Part shown: positions 40,401 through 49,511 of the stretch, in pieces | Layout of the letters: each line of letters opens with the position of its first letter | How positions within the stretch are numbered: the stretch's first letter is position 1 | Origin: Smittia aterrima | Taxonomy: Eukaryota; Arthropoda; Insecta; Diptera; Chironomidae | Reading direction: 5' to 3' | Length of the DNA stretch: 64,000 bases | Assembly: GCA_033063855.1 (NCBI GenBank) | Contig: CP093830.1 | Location: 15,066,854 to 15,130,853 of the forward strand | Notes under the pieces: generated by a model | What the model was told of the DNA's origin: nothing | Databases searched by the model: none | Seen by the model: only the letters and a program-made list of their open reading frames with translations | Made by a program: the position numbers and the translations under genes

Positions 40401-43400
40401 TTGATCATTGAAACCAACTTAACAGTGTGGCAGAGACAAGTAGTAACAGTAATAATAACAATAACAGACCAAATACACGTCACATGTATCATGCTGTCTC
40501 TACTGTCCTTAACATGAGGTAAATCTTCTTGAATTTTTTCTAATGGCAAACTTTCCGAGCGACCCATTAAACAGCACGCTAAGCCTTAAATGTCTCGCTT
40601 CTATGTGGTAGCCAAGCAAGGGGATATCCCTCTGATCACAGCGATTTGCTTTCGTACCTAGTCACCTATCAACTTTGAAAAGCACGAAAGGCTGTCCAAC
40701 AAGAAGTTTCCGTTAATTTCGATCGAAAAGTTTTTCAAAATTTAAAGTCAAACCGGAAACAATCGACATCATTTTTAGAGGACAGCCTATCGCCCGTTGA
40801 TTTTATGTTGACCTTAATTAGATAACATCACCTCATTACGACTTTAAACGTAGTCATAATTTAGAGCTTTACCCCACCTCTCATCTTTAACCCCTTGAAC
40901 CAACCATCATAATATATATGTTTGCATTGAAATCTGCTTTGGTGGAAAAGGCTTTAATCATTTTGATATATTTTGCATAACTAAGTTTATTTTAGCAGCG
41001 GTCATAAAATTGAATCACGGCAAATTAATGTTAAATCCACCTACACGCTGTGTCATGTCGCTTAAACGCCTGCACATTGTTTTCCCCAGCGAAATTATAG
41101 TTTATTGATTCACCGTCTGGATTATCGGGGATGAGCAAATTGAGATTTAATGCAAAGCTGTTTCTCGCAAAGTAATTCCCAACTTTCCCATAATTTGGCT
41201 TTATAAAACAACACGGATCTGTGGGCGGGAAAAGTTTCTGAAAACATTTTATCATTTTAAACATCGGGAGGGCACACCAAAAAAAGTTTCATGACAATTA
41301 TAACGATGGCAATGCGTTGAAATCTGTTTTAAAGCTCAGATTGAAAAAGTTTTTGCTTTTAAACTTAATGAACTGTGAGAGGCTTCACTCGTAAACTACG
41401 TAGAAGAAATTTACGTATTTTCCGAAAGAGCCCTTATCAAAATATTATCTCAAAAAATATTTGCCTCGAAGTTCTTCACTTCTGCTTTGAACCTTGAGAG
41501 TCATCTTCAAATTTATACATCGCTCTCAAGTGAAACATTCAAGACTATTTTTAATTAGAAGATGTAGATGCAATGTCTTGAATGAACGGACTTCAGAATA
41601 ACTTGAATAATGAAGACGTGAATAATTTAGAAGGAAAAGAAAGAAATATTCCATGACACACTTTAAAGACGTTTAGCAGTCTTGCCTAAGATCGACTAAA
41701 CATAGAAGCTTCTCCCCAGTCTCAGATGAAAGCCAATTTTAGTTTAGCTCGTCACAGATGCCACAAAATATAAATGACTTCACATTTCTGATTGACAGAC
41801 TTTACATTTGTTCGGATTGAATTCAACATGTCAATAAAGAATGTGAAGCGAGTCAGCTTGACAATTGGAATAAATGCATTGAATTGAATTAAAACAAAAT
41901 CATCGTGATGGAGAAGACCAGTGCTCCCAATAAATATTAAATGTTTTAGTCGGTGTTTTGTTTAAACAATTATCGATTTTGTGTATACTTGTACAAAAAC
42001 CAACCCAAACCCTACACTGCAATGCAATAGCGCAATGCTCTGAGATGCAAAACTACAATCTATGTACAAACTTAACCAACAAACTGCAACAATATTTTCT
42101 TAAAGAGATATTCAAATGATTTTTAATCCAAAAATGTTTTGTCGTTTCATCAGGAAAAATGGAAATGGCAGTGGAAGCTCACAAATTCGCCTCGATTCAG
42201 AGCATAATCTTCAAGAATACACGTACAAGAAGATCACACCTTGCGATGTATGTTCTCAGGTCCTAAGGGGTGAGTTTTGTCTTCGCTTATTTCTAATCAT
42301 TACTCTTTCTCCCTTATGGGCAATGTTTTAATCATTTTCCGACATTAACAATTTAGATGTTGCGAAATTTATCTTAATCATAGTCGAGAGAAAATTATTT
42401 TAGATTATAGAGAACAACTAATATTAAATTCAAATAGCTTCTTTTAGAAAATAAAAAAGTTATATTTAGAATTTTCAAGAAAAATAAAAAAAAGGAGAAA
42501 CCTTCATTAACTCAACCCACAACGAAGAGATCCATCATGGAAAACCTCAATGCTTAAACTCTCTTATTTTTCATTTTCACCGCAAACCTTTCTCCGAACT
42601 CTCATAGGACACACACGACAAGGTCTTCGGTGTAGAATTTGTAAAGTTAATGCTCATGCTGACTGCGCCTCACAATTACCAAAATGTCAAGTGAAAGCGA
42701 AGCTCTTAAGGCGACAAAAGAGCACATCGGAGATAGAAAATAGAGTAGAACAGGAGGAAGAAAGTGAGTATTTCGCACCCAAATCCTAACGTGGGACATT
42801 TAATGTTGAAACTTCGAAACCAATTTTATTTCGAAAATGCGTTTAAACACAACGAAAATCCCTCAATAGCTTCGAGTTTTAATCCGATTTTCAAGCTCTG
42901 ACTTCAAATGGATTGCCTCGAGGCTTTCATTTCTCTTCTTCAAACTTTTCAGAGAATTGTGCAAAATAAAAATAACACAACAAATTAAAAGGCGACAAAC
43001 CGTTTTCGTACGTGTCTATTTTTATTTTCACAATTTCCAAATGCGCTCATGCTGAAAAATGAAACCAGTTTTTGCTGTAAATATTTTACCTTTTTCTCCC
43101 GCCGCCAATCCGATACTTGGAGTACATTTCGAATGCGTGAAATGTTTCAAATCTGCTAATTTTCCTTTTCCATCCTGAACGAAACTATAGTCGAAGGGCC
43201 AACGCTATTGTCACGTTTCATAACCAATCGGGGAGCGCTTGAGTTAGGTTAGCAACAACGAACAAAAAAATTCAAAATAATAATGGAATTGTGATATTTT
43301 TGGTCTTGTTTGGAGAAAGAATTTAACTTGTATTGGGTTTGGAAGTTTAATGTTGCTTTTAGGTGTTAAATCAGATCGTCGAGAGCTTAATTAATCGGAT

Positions 43401-46400
43401 CAAAAATTGCTTTTATTAACGACGCTTTTATAATCATGCAATCATCAAAGAATTTCTCATTCATTTCCGAAAAAAACTCAGAGCCAAACGATCTTGATAC
43501 GATTTACAAAGTGTTGAAAAGAGCTGGTGAAATATCAGCAGCAGCTGAAAGGAATCAAGCGAGTGGATCGGCCCAGCCGACAATGGAAATTCCTGTCGTC
43601 AATGTTCCTGATTATCCGGATCGGACACCCCGACGAGCTCCTTTCAAGGGTTTAGGGCCAGGCTCTCAACAGAAGCAATCGGGATTGACTGCACCTTCGA
43701 TTGCCGATGTATCCAGCTCAGGTCCGAATATGCAGCATATTTCTCACACTCACTCAATCCTCATTTATTTTGTCTTCCTCTGTTCTTGACAACCAACTAT
43801 GACGTTGCCTTCTGTATGATATTTCGCAAACAAATACCAATCACAACCCTCACCATCTGGCGATTTCTATAATACTTCAAGCTTCCTCCTTTTGCCCTCG
43901 TTTTCATTTCGCTCACACCAAACTTTTTCAAAATCTATCTATGAAATTGGAATGCAAAAATGTTTTCTTATAAATTATAGAGAACATTCGTTAGTTGTTG
44001 AATTGAACAAAATCAAAGGCTTTGATTGTCATTTACAAGTTTAAGTAGACTGCTTTAGGATTTCTCTTTTTAGTTGAGTTATTTTGAATGAACAACACAC
44101 GAGAAATTATTTTCCTTAGAATTTTTCCTTTAGTTTAGATATTTTACAATAGTGCACAAGATATTTTGAAATGGATTAAAATGAGAAATTTTCTCGCTGT
44201 CGTCGGGAAATTCAATTTAAGCGTTGAAATATGATCGAGGTTTTGGAATTCGAGTATCAATAATTTGTGATTTAGGAATTTGGAAAAACGGAGCAATGAA
44301 CAATGAATTCCCTTTAAAACATCCTTAATAACAAAATGAAATGAAACTAATTATCCTATGTTAGACCGTCAAGTTGGATCGTCCAGTGCAACTGCATCAA
44401 CCAGTCAAGTTTATGATCCTGGTGTTAAACGACGCTTGTTCGCTGGTTTTCGGCCATTATCTGGATTTGGTCTCTTACGGATGCGATCGCAACAGAATCG
44501 CTCTATCTCCTTGCCAGAAAGTAATTTCCCAATTAAATTATCTATAAGTTTTTAAAATTTTGTAAAATTCATTTTTTGTCTTCGTTCGGGTGCTGAATGA
44601 AAAACAATTTTTTTGTTCATGAAAAAAATTAAAGATTTATTTCGTTTTTTTCTCGCTCTCCTCTAATCTTTCTGTATTTTTTTATTTTTCGTCTCCATTT
44701 CACTCCGATAACGAATTATTTGGTTAAACTTGAAGGGACTGTGTTTGATGTTTGTATGAAGCAAAAATAAATTTGTTTACACGTAAACTGAATGTCGTGA
44801 ACACTATCAAATGGCAAAAAAATTACTCATGGCCTCTTAATTTTCATAGGAAATACTCAAGATTAGACTCATAACCCGCGAACTTTTGTTTGATGTAGAC
44901 TTTACTTCTTCATTTCGATTTTGTTCGTAAAACACGCTGCCAAATTAGTTTAGAGTAAAATAGAAAGTAGAAAGCCACGTAGATTGATGCCTTTCTTCAA
45001 TCTCCCCGTCCAATCCTCGAAAATTCTTTTTTCCCGAAAATACTTTTTATCTCAGGCAAACAGCTAAAATCATTCAACGAGAATGGATGAAATCGAAAAT
45101 TAAATTCTATTAAATTCAATTCTCTTTTTCCTAGCAACCAAATTTCCTTAAAATCTCTAAATATTTTAATTCTATAAAAAGCACACGATTCGTAAGCGTG
45201 TGAGGTCAATGCTCCAAAACGAATCGGAAAATTATTGTGCTGCAACAGCCACTGTAACATCGAATTAGTTTCATTAGTGTTTTAGGTTATCGATTCTTCT
45301 GGTCCAGTCGTCTGATTCATTTCAAATGAATCATTTGATTGAATTGTTCTCCTTTTGAACATTGATCGTAATTGGAGCCACTGAATTTTGATAGCAAACT
45401 TTGTATTTCGCTAGGAACGAATGAGAAACATTTCCCAGCGTGCTGGTCATGTCTCAAAAATTTTTAAAGCTAAACATTTCTCCTCGTATTTTAACAAAGC
45501 TCCATTTAGAAAATGTTCGTGTCAAAACAACAATGCAGTTTAGCATTATGAGGTTTCATAAGAATAAATTGAATTTGCTTCGTGTTGCAGCTTGATTATC
45601 TAATTGAAAAATGATCTTTCCCTGGCTCTCATTCTGCAGCCAACAAGAGAATGCAATTTTAATATTTTTTTTTGCAAGTTTTTGTTTAAAATCCCAATAA
45701 AATTATCTGTTCCTTCAATGATATCGATATCAGTCCAAAGACTTTTCTAATTTATTGTCGTACCCAAACAAATCTGCACGTTTCCGCTGTGTTTAATATG
45801 ATTCCCTCATCTCTTCGTCCACCTCTCATTTACATTTTTGATTTACGTTATCTTGTTCTGGGAAGAATAAATTTTAATAACAAATTCTGCAAAACATGAA
45901 AGAGTCGAGCGAAGCTTTAAAGCTTTAGATAATTCAATGAGCTCTATTAAGTGAAACATTAGGAATTAGGTTTGGTCAGGAAATATCATTTCATAAGCTT
46001 TTTGTTTTCATCTTATTCTAAGTATCATTTCGAGTCTAATAAAATCATTGAAATATTTTGGGTTAAGATTAAAAGCTTTGCTTGATTGAGCTAAGCTTAA
46101 TTGAGGTAGAATAAAAATAATTGTCTAATTCCACTTTGAACCCTTTTTCTCTGCCACGAAAACTTTCTTCGACGAAATTGCAAAATTAATCTTCACATTT
46201 TTTCTGCTGAAAAGTTTTTACTTCACATTTACAAGCAAGATTAACGAGTAATTACAATCTTAGGGTTTGGTTAATACGAGTTGGGTTGAAAAATGCTTAA
46301 ATCTTCAGTTCTTCCACTGATAGAAATACTTTATCTCTTCTGATCACAGATGAAACAGCATCGAGGCATGGAAGACCTTTGCGTCTTACAAGCGATGACG

Positions 46401-49400
46401 AAGAGCCACCAGAAGACTCTTTTTACTCTCGAGGAGCTCGGCGAAAAAAATAAACTTAAATTCAATGAAATCTTTTAAATTTTTGTTGATTTTCAAAAGC
46501 GGATAACATAACTTTAGACTTTAATTGAATGTAACACTGTGAAAATAAATCAAATTCAGGATTAAATCGCTTGAACAAATTGCTAAACACGTTTCAAAAG
46601 AATTTTGTGTTCAATTACCTTACATTGTCTCCGTGATTTATTCCGTTGAATGTTAAAGCCAACGTTAACGAAAAATAAATGTTATTAGGTCACGACTCTA
46701 ACCTTTCCAAAGCTCAAAGAGCCTCAAAGAGCTTTCCACGTTCGAAACTTCCTTCGCCTGTCTTCCATTTAAATTGACCGTTCATTAAACTTCACCACTT
46801 TCCATAACCCAATTACAAAAAAAAAATGTTTCGCATCATAAATGAAAAAGCGGTTCAGAGGCTCAATGCCGTGCTCGCCTGAAGATTGTGAATAATTTAT
46901 ATTTCATGATGATTTTCGATGAAAACGAATGGAAAATTACTAAATTGGATGGAAACCGTCGTGGAGTTCATTTTATTCTTTAAGTATTGTGATAAAACTT
47001 TTATTATTTCAGATATTTGTTCTCATTTGATTTATTTTATTTCGATTCGAAATTTCTTTTTGATTTCATTCATCGGTGAAAAACAAAAAATGTGTTTGAA
47101 TATTTGTCCTCACTTTGATGTCAAACTATTGGTTAAATATTGTCGTTGGTTAATGTAAGTGAATCACAGAATTGATTGAGATTGTGAATTTTTATTCGAT
47201 GTCGTGTGTCACGTACCAGCATGTAAGCTTTTAACTTTTAAACGTTTGTTGTGTTTTTATGAAAACGTTCAATGTTGTGAACGCATTTTTATTGAAATAG
47301 AAAATGATTGTTATTACAAAAGATTTACAAAGAAAATTTGAAAAGACTTTGAGTAATAAAATTTCAATCTCAATACTTGGTTTACATCAAACGATGTTTT
47401 CTTAATTGAAAAGCTTTCTTACAAAAACAGAGACGACGGAAACAACCATCGTGATGGAAGCGTTTTCTTTTCATCGCTAACAAGAAACAGTTCTCTCTTC
47501 GAATCAATTTCCTATTCTTTGAGTAATTACGATCGTAATTAACGTAATTTTATGTTTCCAAGGCTATTAAAAGAACAGACAAGTCTTTAGAATATCAAAG
47601 TAGTGTTTAACAATTGTCTTCCCCTTCTCCTTTCCGAATCCGTTCCAAGGCACTTTTAACACTCTAGAGCAGAAAAATTTCTTTGCTTATCGTTTAGCTG
47701 CTTGACAAGAGCTTTCGACGCTTTAAACTTTATTAATTTTCACTATTAGTTTCACTAATATTCATTTTATGAAAATACCGAAGCCCTAATAGATAAAATC
47801 TCTTACTTTTCCAACTAAAAAAAGCAGCTCCACATTCGCCTCGTCGGCAAAAGCTCAATATTCGTATGAAGTCATTAAGCTTGGACTCCCCGGAATCGAC
47901 TGAATTGCACGGAAGGGGAAGACGTTATCCAAATCAGAGCACGTCCGTTTATCATCATGGAGGATCTGGTGGACTTGAGCAAAGCACGCCACCTTCAAAT
48001 AACAGCCGATTGCACTGTAAGACGTTTTTGAATAAAAAGCATAGAGTATCAATTTTTATTCAAATGCAGCTCCCTCGAGTCCATCAACACAAAGAAAGCT
48101 GCTCTACGCATCCCGCGGAATGAAGACTGGCTCTGTAGATCTTCCTGATGAGATCGACAAAAGTTTATCTTCTGCCAGCACTTCTCCTTGTCCTTCACCC
48201 GTAAGACGCTCTCAGGTGCCACATACAAAGCTTTTTTCTCTCTCACGAATAATTCAGTTTTCCTCATGAGTTTTAAAAATAGAAAATCAAAAATTACTCG
48301 CACGCAAATGCTTCAACTATCTCAAATGCACTTTGAACGATTTTTATATTATTTTCATTGCTCGACACTGAAAAGTTTCTTTTGTTAGAATCTTTCCAGT
48401 AATTTTCTTTCTTTTCATGTTCGATAAATTGAGAAACTTGCATTGTTGAAAAATCAATGAATGAGTTATGAAATACGCTTCGTTTTTTTTTCTTCTTTAT
48501 ATCAGAAGCCACAACGATTACTGCCGACAAATTTGTTCGTTGTTCTTTACAATTTCAAGTCAAGACATCAGGATGAACTTGATCTAAAGGCGGGATACAA
48601 AGTAAGTGAATGAAAGTTTATTTAAGTGAAGTTTAAGTTGAGTCTCCTTTTAACAAGGTAACGGTGATCGACAAGTCTGATCCAGACTGGTGGAAGGGAA
48701 AGTGTCTTGGGAGGATAGGATATTTCCCATCAAAATACTGCGCCAAGCTGGCTGCGGGAGAAAAGCCTCTACAAGTTACACACAACTTACAGGTTTCCGA
48801 TGGTGAGAGGGGTGAACTGACGTTGTTAAGAGATCAAATTGTGATTCAGGTAAGAGCGGTCTTCCTCTTCTAAAAGGTTCCATTTTAAGAAAAAGGTCCA
48901 TGCCTTTCGAGAAAGGAAAACTAAATGTGAAATGTAACCGAGTATAAGTTACCAACCACTTAGAGAAACTAAGGTGTAAAGCTCTTGGCAAAATTAAATT
49001 TCCCCTTTCCATCTCCTCGTTCCTTTGGAAACGATCTGACGTCATGCAGCGAAACGAAATAAAATTTGAGAAGCTTTACTGAGCTGAGCAATAATCAGCT
49101 TTCTCAAGATTGAATCCTTCTAAGAAAAAGCTTTTTTTCGATTTATGCCAGAAAGGTAAACGAATCCAATGATACTGAAAGAAATGTCTCTCGTAAATGA
49201 AAAAGTTAGGATCTGATATGGAAAAATAAATATGCAAACGTTGAGAGGGTTTTGTTTGTTTTTAGAACCTTTATGTCCTTGTCTCGCAATGGCAAAGAGA
49301 TGATTTCACAAGCTACTTGTTGCTTCTCTTTGACAACGAGCAGAAGCTCAAAAAAAGACTTAATTCCAACAGAAGAAAGCAAATTTCTTGTTTGCATATC

Positions 49401-49511
49401 TAATTATTTTCTTTCTGTCAGATTGGAGAGGAGATAAATGGAATGGTGATGGTGCGTTCAGCTGATAATCGCCAGGGCGTCTGTCCATCAAAATACCTTC
49501 AAGACGTCTGA
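16411..49511 (+). CDS. Stac: STAC-family adaptor with F-BAR, C1 and two SH3 domains
   Basis: Phase-matched exons: 16411-16486 (tentative), 23321-24136, 26136-26306, 31419-31525, 31585-31692, 32356-32718, 33948-34130, 34210-34338, 34521-34667, 39404-39549, 40426-40518, 42154-42269, 42608-42763, 43482-43721, 44365-44520, 47828-48016, 48070-48215, 48506-48601, 48658-48849, 49422-49511. They sum to 1239 codons plus TGA. Order: disordered Ser/Pro-rich N-terminus, F-BAR-type helices (about 335-565), coiled coil (about 609-710), C1 zinc finger (about 797-845), SH3 pair (about 1124-1239). The end closely follows vertebrate STAC1-3, including the linker between the SH3 domains (AGEKPLQVTHNLQ) and the terminal CPSKYLQDV. 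STAC proteins bind voltage-gated calcium channels and support excitation-contraction coupling; an F-BAR part would add membrane binding. Vertebrate STACs have no F-BAR region. The true start is uncertain: ATG 23302 is the alternative. Confidence 0.85.
18657..18902 (-). CDS. Small intronic ORF, minus strand, unknown
   Basis: An open frame of about 80 codons (ATG at about 18896) runs antisense inside the first STAC intron. Its translation has balanced, protein-like composition, with DDEVAAMISQKFRCRVAV and KFKSPEDIYRFVSARTD, and reads like a small helical domain. I do not recognise it. There is no signal peptide, no clear upstream exon, and no poly(A) signal that I would assign. It could be a nested small gene, an exon of one, or a fragment of a decayed gene. 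Confidence 0.35.
   Translation of the reverse strand: MEMPHIFPSITDDEVAAMISQKFRCRVAVLLITLEQTRQNIERNLLDVMKFKSPEDIYRFVSARTDIYGEFIRLNSKHRWI
19920..20236 (-). pseudogene. Secreted protein ORF broken by a frameshift at a T-run
   Basis: On the minus strand an ATG at 20236 (or the in-frame ATG at 20224) opens a frame with a strong signal-like segment (KFVLAVCIIIIFVLNSFG) followed by about 35 residues ending SLEECAFFSAQ and a stop. A run of eight T residues (plus-strand A 20038-20045) lies where the frame should continue: one base more would lead into the second open frame, MTLLESYRSLSNDAETC onward to a TAA at 19920. Joined, it would be a secreted protein of about 100 residues. The spacing of SLEEC and the later Cys is weakly like a PAN/apple-type module, but other cysteines are missing. 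It could be a pseudogene or an assembly error in the homopolymer. Confidence 0.4.
21252..21275 (+). repeat. Left terminal inverted repeat
   Basis: 24 bases that are the exact reverse complement of 22515-22538; the TA before it is the duplicated target. Confidence 0.9.
22515..22538 (-). repeat. Right terminal inverted repeat
   Basis: 24 bases that are the exact reverse complement of 21252-21275; the TA after it is the duplicated target. Confidence 0.9.
23240..23303 (+). other. Possible small alternative exon, G+C-rich
   Basis: Preceded by CTCACAG and followed by GTACGT, this 64-base segment has exon-like borders and much higher G+C than its surroundings. One frame reads PRSSLELEARLMSPCIVVE and another EVQPRTGGAPDVAMHRGGEE; both are open across it. 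Neither joins in phase to exon 26136 without a stop or a missing codon part, and the distance to the next acceptor (AG at 23319-23320) is only 17 bases, too short for an intron. It may belong to an alternative 5' exon of the STAC-type gene. Confidence 0.3.
23321..24136 (+). other. Stac: STAC-type gene: N-terminal disordered exon
   Basis: One long exon of about 272 codons, open from TTTCCAG to a GTGACA donor at 24137 that leaves one base, which joins the AG of exon 26136 as a Glu codon. The product is Ser-, Asn- and Pro-rich with a basic patch KKKGKFKSKISKISLGKL and Pro-directed Ser/Thr sites such as LLTPLTPPLS and PPATPSS. No folded domain is visible; it looks like a phospho-regulated or membrane-contacting tail. 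An ATG at 23302, 19 bases upstream of the acceptor and in frame, could be the start of a shorter isoform. Confidence 0.7.
24137..26135 (+). other. STAC-type gene intron
   Basis: A+T-rich intron between the N-terminal exon and the first F-BAR-side exon. I see no nested gene or transposon ends. Confidence 0.5.
26307..31418 (+). other. STAC-type gene intron, 5.1 kb
   Basis: Long A+T-rich intron. The longest ORF inside it, 134 codons on the minus strand at 26382-26786, has no domain or coding-like composition. Nothing else is supportable. Confidence 0.5.
32719..33947 (+). other. STAC-type gene intron, 1.2 kb
   Basis: Donor GTAAGT and acceptor TTACAG, both phase 0. No further gene is seen. A 98-codon minus-strand frame at 32894-33190 has no recognisable domain. 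Confidence 0.5.
34210..39549 (+). other. Stac: STAC-type gene: coiled-coil exons and basic linker
   Basis: Exons 34210-34338, 34521-34667 and 39404-39549. The first two carry long heptad runs (RPSLESLRREAQDLDVQIRQ, NKANELQEDISMKKFDLRAK), an HR1-like coiled coil such as follows F-BAR domains in NOSTRIN-type proteins. The third holds Ser/Lys-rich linker with SMKTKWLKAFRSLKP, a possible amphipathic or membrane-contacting helix. It ends in phase 2, so both inclusion and skipping of the next 93-base exon preserve the frame. The 4.7-kb intron at 34668-39403 shows no nested gene; it is a possible site for an internal promoter of a short, vertebrate-like STAC isoform, but I see no specific element. 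Confidence 0.7.
40426..40518 (+). other. Stac: STAC-type gene: candidate 93-base cassette exon
   Basis: Borders AACAG and GTAAAT, 31 codons including an Asn run (SSNSNNNNNR) and RHMYHAVSTVLNMR. Both flanking junctions are phase 2, so the exon can be skipped (restoring a Lys codon at 39549/42154) without breaking the frame. Confidence 0.55.
42154..42763 (+). other. Stac: STAC-type gene: C1 zinc-finger exons
   Basis: Exons 42154-42269 and 42608-42763 encode a C1 domain with spacing H-x12-C-x2-C-x13-C-x2-C-x4-H-x2-C-x6-C, that is all six Cys and two His ligands for two zinc ions. The last gap is 6 where 7 is usual. Sequence such as ITPCDVCSQVLRG and GLRCRICKVNAHADC is close to the STAC C1. Vertebrate STAC C1 is an atypical C1 that helps anchor the protein at calcium-channel clusters; whether this one binds diacylglycerol cannot be told here. 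A basic stretch KVKAKLLRRQ-like (VKAKLLRRQKSTSEIENR) follows. Confidence 0.9.
43482..44520 (+). other. Stac: STAC-type gene: linker exons
   Basis: Exons 43482-43721 and 44365-44520 encode a largely disordered linker: LDTIYKVLKRAGEISAAAER (helical), then Pro/Arg-rich RTPRRAPFKGLGPGS, then RRLFAGFRPLSGFGLLRMR. The donor at 43722 (GTCCGA) is weak but is the only one that keeps phase. Every junction around here is phase 1, so any exon in this group can be skipped in frame. Confidence 0.65.
44521..47827 (+). other. STAC-type gene intron containing the alternative end
   Basis: A+T-rich sequence. Apart from the alternative terminal exon at 46350-46453 and its poly(A) signals I see nothing supportable. 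Confidence 0.5.
46350..46453 (+). CDS. Stac: STAC-type gene: alternative terminal exon, no SH3
   Basis: After ATCACAG an exon in the same phase (1) as exon 47828 reads NETASRHGRPLRLTSDDEEP, PEDSFYSRGARRKK and then TAA. No donor GT is available before the stop. AATAAA overlaps the stop (46449-46454) and another lies at 46544-46549, so the transcript could be polyadenylated here. The result would be a product of about 1036 residues with F-BAR and C1 but without the two SH3 domains, which in STACs hold the channel-binding site. The acidic DDEEPPEDS patch and coding-like composition favour a real exon over chance. Confidence 0.55.
47828..48215 (+). other. Stac: STAC-type gene: pre-SH3 linker exons
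   Basis: Exons 47828-48016 and 48070-48215, separated by a 53-bp intron. They encode a disordered Ser/Pro-rich linker, including RRQKLNIRMKSLSLDSPEST and KTGSVDLPDEIDKSLSS. The second exon has two donors in the same frame: GTAAGA at 48201 (close to consensus) and GTGCCA at 48216; use of the first drops VRRSQ. Confidence 0.7.
48506..49511 (+). other. Stac: STAC-type gene: tandem SH3 exons and TGA stop
   Basis: Exons 48506-48601, 48658-48849 and 49422-49511 are all phase 0. SH3-1 carries VVLYNF (ALYDY position), DELDLKAG, the DPDWWKGK tryptophan pair and GYFPSKY. A short linker AAGEKPLQV leads straight into SH3-2 (ELTLLRDQIVIQ, GVCPSKYLQDV). Tandem SH3 domains packed with this linker are the STAC hallmark and bind the II-III loop of voltage-gated calcium channels. 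SH3-2 lacks the WW pair, as in STAC3. The frame ends GTC TGA at 49509-49511 and is followed by C. Confidence 0.92.

Noticed and set aside
49509..49511. TGA as a selenocysteine codon
   Set aside because: It sits at the exact conserved C-terminus of the STAC SH3-2 domain, and I see no SECIS-like structure; readthrough or a second gene is simpler.
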